This document shows, one piece after another, positions 33,857-41,982 of a stretch of DNA of 64,000 bases. Origin of the DNA: Brevibacillus brevis. Its GTDB lineage: Bacteria; Bacillota; Bacilli; Brevibacillales; Brevibacillaceae. The first letter of the stretch is position 1. Each line of letters begins with the position of its first letter. Under the pieces are notes generated by a model. The model did not search any database, was not told the origin of the DNA, and was given only the letters and a program-made list of their open reading frames with translations. The stretch is from the NCBI RefSeq assembly GCF_022026395.1, contig NZ_CP041767.1:3256501-3320500 (forward strand), given 5' to 3'. The position numbers and the translations under genes were made by a program.

Positions 33857-34831
33857 TTAGCTTGATAGTTCCTGTGGTTGATGCTGCGGTCTTTTCTCGA
33901 CCAGCTCCAAAAACTTTCCGAAGGTAGAAGCGAGTATTTGCTGAAAAAGCATACCGAGAACAACAGGAAGAGCAACTGGCGCCGGAAAGTACGTGATTGC
34001 CATAACTGCCCCTGCACTAATGTTTCGCATTCCACTGTTGAAGGTTAACGTGACAATCACATCACGTTCCCATCCGAATAGCCTTGCGATCCCCCATCCC
34101 ATTACATAACCTGAAATGGCTACTACGAGTACGAGGACCGCCATTCCTACCAGTTTAGCATCCATCATATGAAAGTAAGATGAGACCATCGAGCTGTTGA
34201 TGGCGACGACAACACCCATACCCATCTTGGAAAATGGCGCTAATTTTGGTGCCAGCGTTTTTTTGACGTTCCCTTTTGACAAATGATTGAGCAGCATTCC
34301 CACAAGAGATGGCAACACGATCATATAAAATAAACCCTTCATCAGCTCTGCCAAATCCATCTCGACGGTAGCCCCCAAAAACAAGGACATCCCCAACGGA
34401 ACAATCAGTGGGGAGAGCATCGTATCCAACAAAATAATGGATAGCGTCAGTGCGATATTCCCGAAATAAATCGATGACCACAAAAAGCTCGTGATCCCTG
34501 TGGGAATTAAGGCAGCCAACAAGAAGCCCGTGATGACATGGATATCATCTGGATAAAACAACCGCGCCATCGACCAAGCAACAAGCGGCATTAGTGCATG
34601 GAGAATCAACAAGTTGACGATTAAGGGGAGCGGTCTGGTCAGTACTTTTGCAAATTCTTTAAATCCTGAACCCAGACTGCCGGTAAATGTCATGAAGGCA
34701 AACACCCAAGGAGACAAAAAAGCAAACGGTTGCAAATGTGTCCCGGCTATTACACCAATAGCAACACTACTCGGCGTTAGTATGGGCATGATTTTCTCAA
34801 GCAATCGATTCAGTTTGGCTAACCCGTTCAT
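33857..34831 (-). CDS. Bile acid:sodium symporter (BASS/SBF) family transporter
   Basis: 324 residues, about ten helices. GSLGSGFKEFAKVLTRPLPLIVNLLILHALMPLVAW, LLAALIPTGITSFLWSSIYFGNIALTLSIILLDTMLSPLIVPL and LTFNSGMRNISAGAVMAITYF are the conserved SBF blocks, with the sodium-site helices crossing near TGIT and SGMRN. Bacterial members take up pantoate, pyruvate or other organic anions rather than bile acids; the substrate here is unknown. ATG with GAGGTG six bases upstream. Confidence 0.85.
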   Translation of the reverse strand: MNGLAKLNRLLEKIMPILTPSSVAIGVIAGTHLQPFAFLSPWVFAFMTFTGSLGSGFKEFAKVLTRPLPLIVNLLILHALMPLVAWSMARLFYPDDIHVITGFLLAALIPTGITSFLWSSIYFGNIALTLSIILLDTMLSPLIVPLGMSLFLGATVEMDLAELMKGLFYMIVLPSLVGMLLNHLSKGNVKKTLAPKLAPFSKMGMGVVVAINSSMVSSYFHMMDAKLVGMAVLVLVVAISGYVMGWGIARLFGWERDVIVTLTFNSGMRNISAGAVMAITYFPAPVALPVVLGMLFQQILASTFGKFLELVEKRPQHQPQELSS

Positions 34832-35009
34832 TTGATACACCTCAAGTCTCGTCCTTTGATGCTAGTGATGTGAGGTATGTTATCATGAACAGATTATTGT
34901 TACAAGACCAAAGTTCATTATTAGATTGCATACGCATCATTTATTCGCAATTTCACCTTGCATACTTTCGAGCATGGGAGTAAAGCCTATGACGGAAAGG
35001 AGGTATTTT

Positions 35010-35246
35010 ATGAACGGAATGGATTGGGTAGAATTTATCCGAAAAACCGAAGATAAGATGTATCACCTCCATCGAGCAATAGATGGAATCTGCAATGATC
35101 CCGACTATAAGGAATCCGTTACGACCTTGACGGAAGTGGTAAGAGATTATCAAGTCCTTGTGGAAAAAGCCAAGGGTGAATTACGCGGCATCGACCTCCA
35201 TCGAGATCGAGAACGCGCTCATCATTACGATCATGATCACCACTAG
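35010..35246 (+). CDS. Hypothetical helical protein with a His-rich tail
   Basis: 78 residues. The middle (WVEFIRKTEDKMYHLHRAIDGICNDPDYKESVTTLTEVVRDYQVLVEKAKGEL) is a coiled-coil-like helix pair; the tail LHRDRERAHHYDHDHH could bind metal. AAAGGAGG lies six bases before the ATG. No family is recognised. Similar short proteins with charged helices occur next to spore genes in Bacillales. Confidence 0.6.
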   Translation: MNGMDWVEFIRKTEDKMYHLHRAIDGICNDPDYKESVTTLTEVVRDYQVLVEKAKGELRGIDLHRDRERAHHYDHDHH

Positions 35247-35254
35247 CTGATATA

Positions 35255-35280
35255 GACTCCCAGCCAGGGAGTCCTTCTTC
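35255..35280 (+). terminator. Terminator after the His-tail protein
   Basis: GACTCCC (35255-35261) pairs with GGGAGTC (35267-35273), followed by CTTCTTCG, a weak T-run. Confidence 0.6.
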
Positions 35281-35339
35281 GTTCGTTAATCACAGAATTT
35301 TCATTTCGTTTTAATCATTCCGTCAAAACAATCAACAAA

Positions 35340-35374
35340 AACCTCACTCTACCCATGCAGTGTGTGAGGTTTGG
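35340..35374 (-). terminator. Terminator after the sporulation lipoprotein
   Basis: AACCTCAC pairs with GTGAGGTT, followed by TTTGTTG on the minus strand. Confidence 0.75.
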
Positions 35375-35382
35375 GAAATTGG

Positions 35383-35856
35383 CTAGCCCTTCATTTTCTT
35401 TTCCAATTCTTTTAAGGATTTCTTCTTCTGGCATGCCTCTTTTACATCGGTTGGCCACCGTTCGTCACTCAGCCTTTGCAAATCTTTTAATAATCGCTTG
35501 TCAGCTGTCACATGAATATTGGCATCTGGGAAGGCCTCTTTTAATTTCTTTCCGACTTCTTTTTGAATCGATTCCAGCTTGAACCGATTAAAATTCGTTA
35601 CTTGAATAGCCACATCGAGCTCTTTATCGATTTGCACAACCACGATTTTGTCTATACCCTTCACGCTAGCCGTAATCGATCTCGCTCGCTCTTCCCATTG
35701 ATAATGTCTGACGGGAACAGGCATGCACAACGGCTCCGCTTCCGCTTTTTGCTTCGTTTCTGTACCAGATTTCTTCGTTTCAGTACCAGATTGCTTCGTA
35801 CATCCCGTTACGGTTAAAGCAAAAGCCAGTGTCAGCACCACGAAAGTTGCCCGCAC
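35383..35856 (-). CDS. YhcN/YlaJ-type sporulation lipoprotein
   Basis: 157 residues. Lipoprotein signal peptide VVLTLAFALTVTGC with the lipobox Cys, then a short direct repeat SGTETKKSGTETK, then ARSITASVKGIDKIVVVQIDKELDVAIQVTNFNRFKLESIQKEVGKKLKEAFPDANIHVTADKRLLKDL, the YhcN/YlaJ domain found on spore or forespore membranes. I chose the GTG eight bases after AGGAGG. A role in germination or spore assembly is inferred from the family. Confidence 0.82.
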   Translation of the reverse strand: MRATFVVLTLAFALTVTGCTKQSGTETKKSGTETKQKAEAEPLCMPVPVRHYQWEERARSITASVKGIDKIVVVQIDKELDVAIQVTNFNRFKLESIQKEVGKKLKEAFPDANIHVTADKRLLKDLQRLSDERWPTDVKEACQKKKSLKELEKKMKG

Positions 35857-35929
35857 ACAAAACACCTCCTGACCAAAATCAACTGTTACTAGCTTGACCT
35901 TGAACGGAGGAAGTATGTAAAGAAAAAAA

Positions 35930-35962
35930 GCGGTGACTCCTCTGCATAATTTGAGTCACCGC
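35930..35962 (-). terminator. Strong hairpin in the gene-free stretch
   Basis: GCGGTGACTC pairs perfectly with GAGTCACCGC, followed by TTTTTTTC on the minus strand. It lies downstream of the small-RNA candidate; a third weak hairpin ATCGC/GCGAT followed by TTTTT lies between them. The stretch 35857-36472 has no protein gene. Confidence 0.6.
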
Positions 35963-36051
35963 GGACCCCAAGAACATTGCAAGTCCTATTTACAAGGATA
36001 TTAAAAATCGCATCGAAACGCGATAGGAGATAACTGGATATAACACAGAAC

Positions 36052-36121
36052 AAAAAAAAAATCCCAACCAACAAAAAGTGGTTGGGGCGTACGGGGTAGT
36101 ACGCGTATGTCATACGTGAAT
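36052..36121 (-). ncRNA. Candidate small RNA of about 70 nt
   Basis: A good promoter lies just upstream. The expected transcript begins near 36121, carries a GCGTAC/GTACGC hairpin with loop TACCCC (36087-36104) and ends in an intrinsic terminator CCCAACCA/TGGTTGGG (36063-36086) followed by nine T. An ATG inside has no ribosome site and its frame runs through the terminator, so coding is unlikely. Function unknown. Confidence 0.5.
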
Positions 36122-36127
36122 GATATA

Positions 36128-36156
36128 ATCATATAGGACTTGTTTTCTGTTGACAA
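36128..36156 (-). promoter_or_regulatory. Promoter of the small-RNA candidate
   Basis: TTGTCA (36151-36156) and TATGAT (36128-36133) on the minus strand with a 17-bp spacer. Confidence 0.65.
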
Positions 36157-36472
36157 CGAGCAATAATAGGTACATTTACCTATAGATGGAATAAAAAAAT
36201 GGCGCCGACTTAGACTGCCTCAATTAGTCGGACGCGTAGAATAGAATCCCCAAGGTTGGATTATACTAGCTAGCTTGGATTACTTTTCTATTATCATGAA
36301 AATTCAGCGTTCACGCTATGCGAAAATAATGGTAACAGGTGAAAATCTTACCTATAAAGCTTGATCGACCATAGAATCTCTCCGCTGAAATGTGTTCATT
36401 GTTACAAAAAAACCAACCAGATGTTGCTAATCGTGTTATGATATCCCTGTAAATTCTTGAGGAGTTGAGATC

Positions 36473-37147
36473 ATGAATAAAGAGCAATGGACAGCGGTCG
36501 ATCACTATTTTACGGATAAATTACTGGAAGCCGATTCCGTTCTAGACACAGTTCTTCAAGAGAACGCAGCTGCAGGCCTTCCAGCTATTGATGTGGCACC
36601 CAATCAAGGTAAATTCCTTCATCTGTTAGCACGGATTCAAAGCGCTCGTTCGATCTTGGAAATTGGCACTCTCGGTGGATACAGTACCATCTGGCTAGCC
36701 CGCGCACTCCCCGCTGATGGTCGTCTCATTACTCTTGAATATGATCCAAAGCATGCAGAAGTTGCACAAGCGAATATTACCCGCGCAGGACTGGATCAGA
36801 TCGTAGAAGTGAAGGTCGGACTTGCCCTTGATTCTCTCATCCAACTGCACAAAGAAAATCAGGGCCCGTTTGATTTTATTTTTATCGATGCAGATAAAAA
36901 AGGAAACCCCGACTATTTCCAATGGGCATTAAAGCTCTCTCGCAAAGGTACTGTGATTATCACGGATAACGTTGTACGAAGTGGTCAAGTCGTGGACGAA
37001 ACAAGCACGGATCCCAATATTGTCGGCGTGCGTCAATTCACCGATTTGGTAGCTGAAGAGCAGAGTGTCAGTGGAACCGTTGTACAGACAGTTGGCAGCA
37101 AGGGCTATGATGGATTTGCGATCATGCTTGTCACTGAAGAGAACTAG
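36473..37147 (+). CDS. SAM-dependent O-methyltransferase, class I (caffeoyl-CoA OMT-like)
   Basis: 224 residues. Motif I ILEIGTLGGYSTIWLARALP binds SAM, then LITLEYDPKHAEVAQANITRAGL, the metal-site aspartate in FDFIFIDADKKGNPDYFQWAL and ITDNVVRSGQVVDE. These are the hallmarks of the Mg-dependent OMT3 family. It methylates a catechol or hydroxyl; the substrate is not known. An extended -10 (TGTTATGAT, 36434-36442) lies upstream and GAGGAG precedes the ATG. Confidence 0.9.
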   Translation: MNKEQWTAVDHYFTDKLLEADSVLDTVLQENAAAGLPAIDVAPNQGKFLHLLARIQSARSILEIGTLGGYSTIWLARALPADGRLITLEYDPKHAEVAQANITRAGLDQIVEVKVGLALDSLIQLHKENQGPFDFIFIDADKKGNPDYFQWALKLSRKGTVIITDNVVRSGQVVDETSTDPNIVGVRQFTDLVAEEQSVSGTVVQTVGSKGYDGFAIMLVTEEN

Positions 37148-37192
37148 TCTTTTTCACTTTCAAAGGTTGTAACGAGTAGGAGTGTGTACATC

Positions 37193-37294
37193 TTGTTTAG
37201 GTTGGGTTTACCTAGCTTTATGCTCATTGCTAATGTCATTTTGGTTCTCACGGTACTGTCGTTGATTATCAAAGTGTTGGTGAAGAGAGAGTAG
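37193..37294 (+). CDS. 33-residue single-pass membrane peptide, TTG start
   Basis: From TTG, with TAGGAG ten bases upstream, the frame reads LFRLGLPSFMLIANVILVLT (first 20) then VLSLIIKVLVKRE. It has one transmembrane helix and a basic C-terminal end. It lies between the O-methyltransferase and a GNAT gene on the same strand. Short membrane peptides of this shape are common in Bacillales, but no family is recognised and the start is inferred. Confidence 0.45.
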   Translation: MFRLGLPSFMLIANVILVLTVLSLIIKVLVKRE

Positions 37295-37319
37295 CTGATG
37301 TTTTTGGAGGTGCTTTTCC

Positions 37320-37811
37320 TTGGAGCCATTACATGATCAGTCCCTTACTTTACGAGAAGTAACAGAGGCAGATCTCCCTATATTTTTCACCCAGCAATTG
37401 GACAAATCTGCTCATGAGATGGCCGCCTTTACTGTCAAGGACCCGGAAGATAGAGACGGATTCACCGCTCATTGGACAAGGATTTTGAACAATGATTCGA
37501 TTGTGAAAAAAGCCATTGTCATGAATGGGCAGATTGTCGGAAATGTTTCGTGCTTTGAACTGTTTGGCTTGCCTACGATTGGATACTGGATAGACAAAAG
37601 CTTTTGGGGCAAAGGAGTCGCGACAAATGCACTTACTCTCTTTTTAGAGGAACTCCGAACACGTCCTGTATATGCGCGTGTCGCCCATGACAACATCGCG
37701 TCCATTCGTGTGTTGGAAAAAAACGGTTTTCAGCCTTTCGGTGTAGATCGGGCATTTTCGGAAGCACGAGGCGTAGAAGTGGAAGAACTTATTCTGATTA
37801 AACACACATGA
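37320..37811 (+). CDS. GNAT-family N-acetyltransferase (RimJ/RimL type)
   Basis: 163 residues from TTG; GGAGG lies 11 bases upstream, a wide spacing. LTLREVTEADLPIFFTQQLDKSAHEMAAFT is the opening, IGYWIDKSFWGKGVATNALTLFLEELRTRPVYARVAHDNIASIRVLEKNGFQPFG holds the acetyl-CoA loop (GKGVATNAL). It belongs to the side-branch that acts on small molecules or ribosomal proteins; the substrate is unknown. Confidence 0.82.
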   Translation: MEPLHDQSLTLREVTEADLPIFFTQQLDKSAHEMAAFTVKDPEDRDGFTAHWTRILNNDSIVKKAIVMNGQIVGNVSCFELFGLPTIGYWIDKSFWGKGVATNALTLFLEELRTRPVYARVAHDNIASIRVLEKNGFQPFGVDRAFSEARGVEVEELILIKHT

Positions 37812-37888
37812 GGTCTGAAGCGCTTACCGTGAGCGCTTCTCCTCTTTTTATCCAACGATCATTTCTAAATCGAAAGGGAACATCCTAT

Positions 37889-38285
37889 ATGCAATCAACG
37901 ATCTCTACCATGCACTTAGAAACCGAACGCCTCATCATCCGTCCTTACGCAGAAGTTGATTTGATGGAATCTTTTGAACTCATGCAAAACCCAAAGTTGT
38001 TTACCTGGCGTTCTCGATTTTCTGACTCCAGAAAAAGAGCTCTATGATTTAATCGGACGGGATTATTGGGGGAACGGCTACGCTTTTGAAGCTGCCTCCG
38101 CTCTTACTGCGTACGCATTTGATGTAATCGGATTGGATCGGTTGTACGCAAAAGCACACCCAGACAATAAAGCATCGCGGCGCATCATTGAGAAACTCGG
38201 CTTCTCGTTTGAACGCGTTTTGGATGGCCTGACCGGGGACGACGAGGACTGCAACGGTGAGTGGTTGTATGTTTTGACGAAATAA
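37889..38285 (+). pseudogene. Broken RimJ/RimL-type GNAT gene
   Basis: The 5' frame gives HLETERLIIRPYAEVDLMESFELMQNPKLF and then runs to a stop at 38045-38047. The shifted frame gives LPGVLDFLTPEKELYDLIGRDYWGNGYAFEAASALTAYAFDVIGLDRLYAKAHPDNKASRRIIEKLGFSFERVLDG, ending at 38285. So there is a frameshift near 38000. The distance between the two GNAT parts is also too short: the usual 50 or so residues of central strands are absent. Frameshift plus internal deletion makes a working enzyme unlikely. Confidence 0.75.
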
Positions 38286-38331
38286 ACAAGCCATTCATTC
38301 AAAAGCTTCGTCAAAATCTTCCTACATGTGT

Positions 38332-38440
38332 TATAATAAAAGAACAGTATTCTCTTCTAACGGAATTTCTGAATAACCCACACAATTACATGCGGTAGTT
38401 CTAAAGATGATCCCCTGAATCAACGAGGATCATCTTTTTT
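38332..38440 (+). promoter_or_regulatory. Promoter and terminator around a 70-100 nt non-coding leader
   Basis: TATAAT (38332-38337) with an upstream TGTGT makes an extended -10. A strong terminator AAGATGATCC (38404-38413) / GGATCATCTT (38427-38436) plus TTTT follows. There is no reading frame in between. It could be a small RNA or an attenuator for the YkgJ-type gene that starts 44 bp later. Confidence 0.45.
38404..38440 (+). terminator. Intrinsic terminator before the YkgJ-type gene
   Basis: Ten perfect pairs, 13-base loop, six T after the stem. Confidence 0.85.
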
Positions 38441-38483
38441 GTTCTTTCTAGTAATTATCACATGACGAAAGGTTGTAGATGAT

Positions 38484-38828
38484 ATGGAAGCATTGCCTTG
38501 CCAAGGCTGTAAAGGATTGTGCTGTGGTCCTGTTCCCATTACAGAGAAGGAATTTAAAATGATATACAAGAAATTGAAAGCGTTTCCAAAAAAGCTCCGT
38601 GACGACCTGGAAAATCAACCGAGACTGTTTGGGACTTGTATCTTCTACGACATGCAAAAAGATCAGTGTGGCATTCATAGCGTTCGACCGGAAGTGTGTC
38701 GCGCTTTTGGATATCACAGAGACCTTGTCTGTTTTCGTAAACCAGAATTGGCAACGAAAGAAACGCTGACCTTCAAGGAGAAAGCGATTGGGTATTTGAG
38801 TATTGATATTACTTGGAAGCATTTTTAA
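38484..38828 (+). CDS. YkgJ-family Cys-cluster protein
   Basis: 114 residues. LPCQGCKGLCCGPVPITEKEF has the CxxCxxxCC cluster near the N-terminus, and CIFYDMQKDQCGIHSVRPEVCRAFGYH the second set of Cys. The family (UPF0153/YkgJ) is thought to bind zinc or an iron-sulfur centre; its reaction is unknown. It is cytosolic. A terminator 44 bp upstream may regulate it. Confidence 0.88.
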   Translation: MEALPCQGCKGLCCGPVPITEKEFKMIYKKLKAFPKKLRDDLENQPRLFGTCIFYDMQKDQCGIHSVRPEVCRAFGYHRDLVCFRKPELATKETLTFKEKAIGYLSIDITWKHF

Positions 38829-38844
38829 AGAAAGGAGCTATAAG

Positions 38845-38916
38845 ATGTGCGGTTTTGGTTTGAAAATTAGTTCCAGACTCAACGTCAGCATGAAGCAAAA
38901 CATGGATCTCAACTGA
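38845..38916 (+). CDS. 23-residue peptide or gene remnant
   Basis: ATG at 38845 has AAAGGAG seven bases upstream and encodes MCGFGLKISSRLNVSMKQN then MDLN before TGA. It begins 17 bases after the YkgJ stop. The good ribosome site argues that it is, or was, translated. It may be the first part of a longer gene that was lost. Confidence 0.35.
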   Translation: MCGFGLKISSRLNVSMKQNMDLN

Positions 38917-39005
38917 ATAGTAATGTTATAGACAGCCTCATTGAACTATACTCGTCTTCACCCTCTAGACTTGATACGCGATAAAAATGCCGAAGGAGGC
39001 AATTT

Positions 39006-39704
39006 ATGTTGAGGAAGAGTACAAATGCAGGTAGAAGATCTGCAATTATGACTGGGGTGTTATTAATAGCCGGATTGATTACAGGTTTATTTAGTGTTGT
39101 TCCTGTAATTGATGGAGCAGACTACCTTGTCATGGCTTCTTCAAATGAGAATCAGGTACTACTAGGCGCATTTTTTCAATTGTTGATGATTGTTGCCTAT
39201 GTGGGTATTCCTATTTTGATGTATCCGTTGTTAAGTAAGCATCATAAAAGTTTAGCTCTCGGATCTGTTGCTTTTGGCATCATTGCGGGCGTGTTCATTA
39301 TTCTTGGTGTAATCATTCTTCTGTTGCTATTGTCAGCAAGCCAAGAGTTTGCAAAAGTTGGAACTTTGTATGCAATGTATTTTCAGACACTGGGTGAATT
39401 GTTGCGGGAAGGACGTGATTTGGTAAACCATGTGGCAACGACACTGGCATTTGTTCTGGCTATGTTCTTGTTCAACTACATATTTTACCGAACTACATTA
39501 GTTCCACGTTGGTTGTCAGTCTGGGGTCTAATTGGGTCAACATCGTCCATATTGGCTAGCTTATTATTTATGATTCGCTTCATCGGGCTGGATACAACCT
39601 ACATGATGTTGAACATTCCAATAGCCTTTCAACAATTGGTTTTGGCTATATGGCTAATCATTAGAGGTTTCAACCCCACGGAACAGGATTCTGTAACCAA
39701 TTAA
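39006..39704 (+). CDS. DUF4386 membrane protein
   Basis: 232 residues, about six helices. The opening RRSAIMTGVLLIAGLITGLFSVVPVIDGADYL, a middle TLYAMYFQTLGELLREGRDLVNHVATTLAFVLAMFLFNYIFYRTTLVPRWLSVWGLIG and the end MLNIPIAFQQLVLAIWLIIRGF fit DUF4386. Its role is unknown. AAGGAGG lies six bases before the ATG. Confidence 0.83.
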   Translation: MLRKSTNAGRRSAIMTGVLLIAGLITGLFSVVPVIDGADYLVMASSNENQVLLGAFFQLLMIVAYVGIPILMYPLLSKHHKSLALGSVAFGIIAGVFIILGVIILLLLLSASQEFAKVGTLYAMYFQTLGELLREGRDLVNHVATTLAFVLAMFLFNYIFYRTTLVPRWLSVWGLIGSTSSILASLLFMIRFIGLDTTYMMLNIPIAFQQLVLAIWLIIRGFNPTEQDSVTN

Positions 39705-39741
39705 AATACGTGTTTTAGTGCTAAAGAGCGAAACAATGGAG

Positions 39742-39785
39742 AAAGGGATATCTCAAAGCTTTCACTTGAGACATCCCTTTTTCTT
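39742..39785. terminator. Bidirectional terminator between DUF4386 and the HPr gene
   Basis: GGGATATCTCAA (39744-39755) pairs with TTGAGACATCCC (39766-39777); AAA and TTTTTC flank it. It ends the long minus-strand amino-sugar-acid locus. Confidence 0.8.
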
Positions 39786-39807
39786 TTACACGCATTCACG
39801 CATCCCT

Positions 39808-40065
39808 TTACTCCACACTTGCCAACACGCGCTCCAATGCATCCAGCGCCTGCTCCGCATCGGCACCATCCGCAGTCAAGACGACCGATTGTCCTTTCGA
39901 CACCGCGAGGGACATGACGCCGATAATACTCTTCGCATTCACCTTCTTCTCATCCTTGTTCAATCCGATTTCACTGGAAAAGGAAGCTGCCACTTTCACA
40001 AACAAAGAAGCCGGACGCGCGTGTAATCCCTGTGCCAACTGGACGATGACCTGTCTCTCTCTCAT
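39808..40065 (-). CDS. HPr-family phosphocarrier dedicated to the DgaEF locus
   Basis: 85 residues. The phosphorylated histidine lies in GLHARPAS and the regulatory serine region in KSIIGVMSLAVSKGQSV, so both HPr sites are kept. It is the last gene of the eleven-gene unit, directly after the aldolase, and is not beside ptsI. The usual ptsHI of the cell is expected elsewhere, so this is a second, locus-specific HPr. It should pass phosphate to an unrecognised carrier or to the PRDs of the local regulator. Confidence 0.9.
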   Translation of the reverse strand: MRERQVIVQLAQGLHARPASLFVKVAASFSSEIGLNKDEKKVNAKSIIGVMSLAVSKGQSVVLTADGADAEQALDALERVLASVE

Positions 40066-40098
40066 TCGATTCACTCCTATCCCTTTCTCATTAAATTG

Positions 40099-40821
40099 CT
40101 ATAGGCCTTCTATAGCCGTCAGCAGTTCTTCTACTTGATCCAAACGAGTCAATCCCGTTTCCTTGTCCACGATGGATGTATAAATATGCGGTATGACCTG
40201 CTTTGCACCTGCTTCGAGGCATACCTCCACAATCGGCCGAATCGAAGCAGCATCGATCCCGCCAGTCGGCTCAAAAACGGGAATCCCGTAACGTACGGCT
40301 GCTTCTGCCATCGCCTTGATTTCATTCAGCCTTTCCAGTCCGTCAACTGGATAAAATTTGACCGAGTGTACACCAATCTCCGCCAGCATCGCGGCGGCTG
40401 CATCGCAAGACAGCCATTCTGTAACTTTGTTGCTCATTGGTCCCGTGGTGACGTGAACCTTTCCTGGTTGACCACCAGGGGCAATCAATGCATTCACGAT
40501 CGTATGTGAGTTGCCGACTGCCTGTAGCCCGCCGAGCGTATAGCCTGCTGCCGGAAATACCTGATTGACGTGATCCGGTTGGGTCTGCACCGCGACTTCT
40601 GCGACCTTTTTCCATTGCGTAGGATCACCTGCGCCCAGCCCTACAGACACGGGTACACCTGCTTGCTGGTATTGTTCAACAGCCTTTATTGCTGCTTCTA
40701 CGGACGCAAATCCTTTGACCAAGATCCCGATTAGAGCGCGGCCATCAGCGACGGCACATATTTGTTTTGCGTTTTCTACATCCCTTGCCAAAACGTTTAA
40801 ACGAATTTTCGGTGTGCCCAC
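40099..40821 (-). CDS. dgaF: KDGP aldolase (DgaF type)
   Basis: 240 residues of the KDGP-aldolase branch that works with D-glucosaminate ammonia lyases. LNVLARDVENAKQICAVADGRALIGILVKGF, SVGLGAGDPTQWKKV and GVHSVKFYPVDGLERLNEIKAMAEAAVRYGIPVFEPTGGIDAASI are typical; the Schiff-base lysine is probably in VKFYP. It should cleave 2-keto-3-deoxy-6-phosphogluconate to pyruvate and glyceraldehyde 3-phosphate. A GTG start is used; its GGAG site lies in the end of the preceding gene. Confidence 0.85.
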   Translation of the reverse strand: MGTPKIRLNVLARDVENAKQICAVADGRALIGILVKGFASVEAAIKAVEQYQQAGVPVSVGLGAGDPTQWKKVAEVAVQTQPDHVNQVFPAAGYTLGGLQAVGNSHTIVNALIAPGGQPGKVHVTTGPMSNKVTEWLSCDAAAAMLAEIGVHSVKFYPVDGLERLNEIKAMAEAAVRYGIPVFEPTGGIDAASIRPIVEVCLEAGAKQVIPHIYTSIVDKETGLTRLDQVEELLTAIEGL

Positions 40822-40826
40822 TTTTG

Positions 40827-41942
40827 TTATTCTCCTTCTCCCTGTTTTTGCAGCAGTTCCTTTATTCGCGCTGCAATGATGTGTTCTTGCCCTTCGTGAA
40901 ACGGTCGTGGATCAAAGGCAATCACACCCGTATTCACATAGTGGTTACGGGTAAAAATAGCTGGATTTCCTTGCTCCAGTTGGCGTGTAAGCTCCCGAGC
41001 CGTCATTCCTGCCACTCGTTCGTCAAGCTGAACTTGCACTCGATAGATCGACCTGCCTGCCTCATCCTGTGCGATCACTGCTTTCACACCGGGCAAGCTG
41101 TTCAGTTCTCCAGCCAGCCACTCCACTCGCCTGCGCTGCTCGGGAGCATTTTGCTTTTCGGGGTCGTACTGTCCAAGCGCTGCAAGCAAACCCGCAATGG
41201 CTTCCTTGCCTACCTTCATGGCACGACCGACGCCTTTATATTGCGCGCGGCATGCGGCAATCAGATCGGCACGCCCTGCGATAAAGCCTGACGTTGGTCC
41301 GCCGATTGCTTTTCCGCCACTGTAGATGACAAGATCGGCACCCATCGCCACGTAGCGCCGCAGATCCTCCTCCGCCGCCGCGTCAACAATGACCGGAAGT
41401 CCAAACTCCCGACCGAGTTGAATCATCGCGTCTAGCGATTGCATCCCTTTTTGAATCGCATGGTGAGATTTGACATAGAGCAGTGCTGCGGTCTGATCGT
41501 CAATGGCTTCTCGCAAATGCTCTGCTTCTACGTGATTGGCATGCCCGACCTCTACGACTTTCCCACCGCCCAGTGCAATCATCTGTTGAACGGAAGCGCC
41601 GAAGTGCACCGCGTGTCCTTTTTGGATGATGATCTTGTTATTCAACCCTTCGGAAAAAGGAAGCCGCTCGATCATACTCAGATGGCACCCTGCTATGACT
41701 GCCGCTACACTAATAGCAATGCCGGCAGCTGCTCCTGAGGTAGGACAACCGTCTTCTGCACCTGTCGCCTCTGCGATATGATGACCTGCCACAATCATCA
41801 GCTCACTGATTTCTACATAATCCATGGCGGCTTCTCCCATGGCCTGTGCGATAGAAGGATGGACGGCACTAGCACCCAGTGCCGTCATCTTACCGCTTGC
41901 GTTTATGACTTGCTTCAACCCTAACTGCTGATAGATTCCCAT
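40827..41942 (-). CDS. dgaE: D-glucosaminate-6-phosphate ammonia lyase-like PLP enzyme (DgaE type)
   Basis: 371 residues, SelA-like fold. LGLKQVINASGKMTALGASAVHPSIAQAMGEAAMDYVEI is the family opening; TSGAAAGIAISVAAV, VIVDAAAEEDLRRYVAMGADLVIYSGGKAIGGPTSGF with the PLP lysine in SGGKAIGG. It should deaminate and dehydrate a 2-amino-2-deoxy-aldonate 6-phosphate to KDGP. The next gene is the matching aldolase. Since the enzyme needs a 6-phosphorylated substrate, the locus must provide phosphorylation. Confidence 0.87.
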   Translation of the reverse strand: MGIYQQLGLKQVINASGKMTALGASAVHPSIAQAMGEAAMDYVEISELMIVAGHHIAEATGAEDGCPTSGAAAGIAISVAAVIAGCHLSMIERLPFSEGLNNKIIIQKGHAVHFGASVQQMIALGGGKVVEVGHANHVEAEHLREAIDDQTAALLYVKSHHAIQKGMQSLDAMIQLGREFGLPVIVDAAAEEDLRRYVAMGADLVIYSGGKAIGGPTSGFIAGRADLIAACRAQYKGVGRAMKVGKEAIAGLLAALGQYDPEKQNAPEQRRRVEWLAGELNSLPGVKAVIAQDEAGRSIYRVQVQLDERVAGMTARELTRQLEQGNPAIFTRNHYVNTGVIAFDPRPFHEGQEHIIAARIKELLQKQGEGE

Positions 41943-41982
41943 GGTTTGCCCATCCTTCCTGTGAAAACTCTTCTCTCTATCC

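Noticed and set aside
33721-34035. 104-codon minus-strand frame
   Set aside because: Overlaps the BASS transporter in another frame and crosses its terminator.
35889-36113. 74-codon minus-strand frame with a membrane-like start
   Set aside because: No ribosome site, and the frame passes through two terminator hairpins; the DNA is better explained as a small RNA unit.
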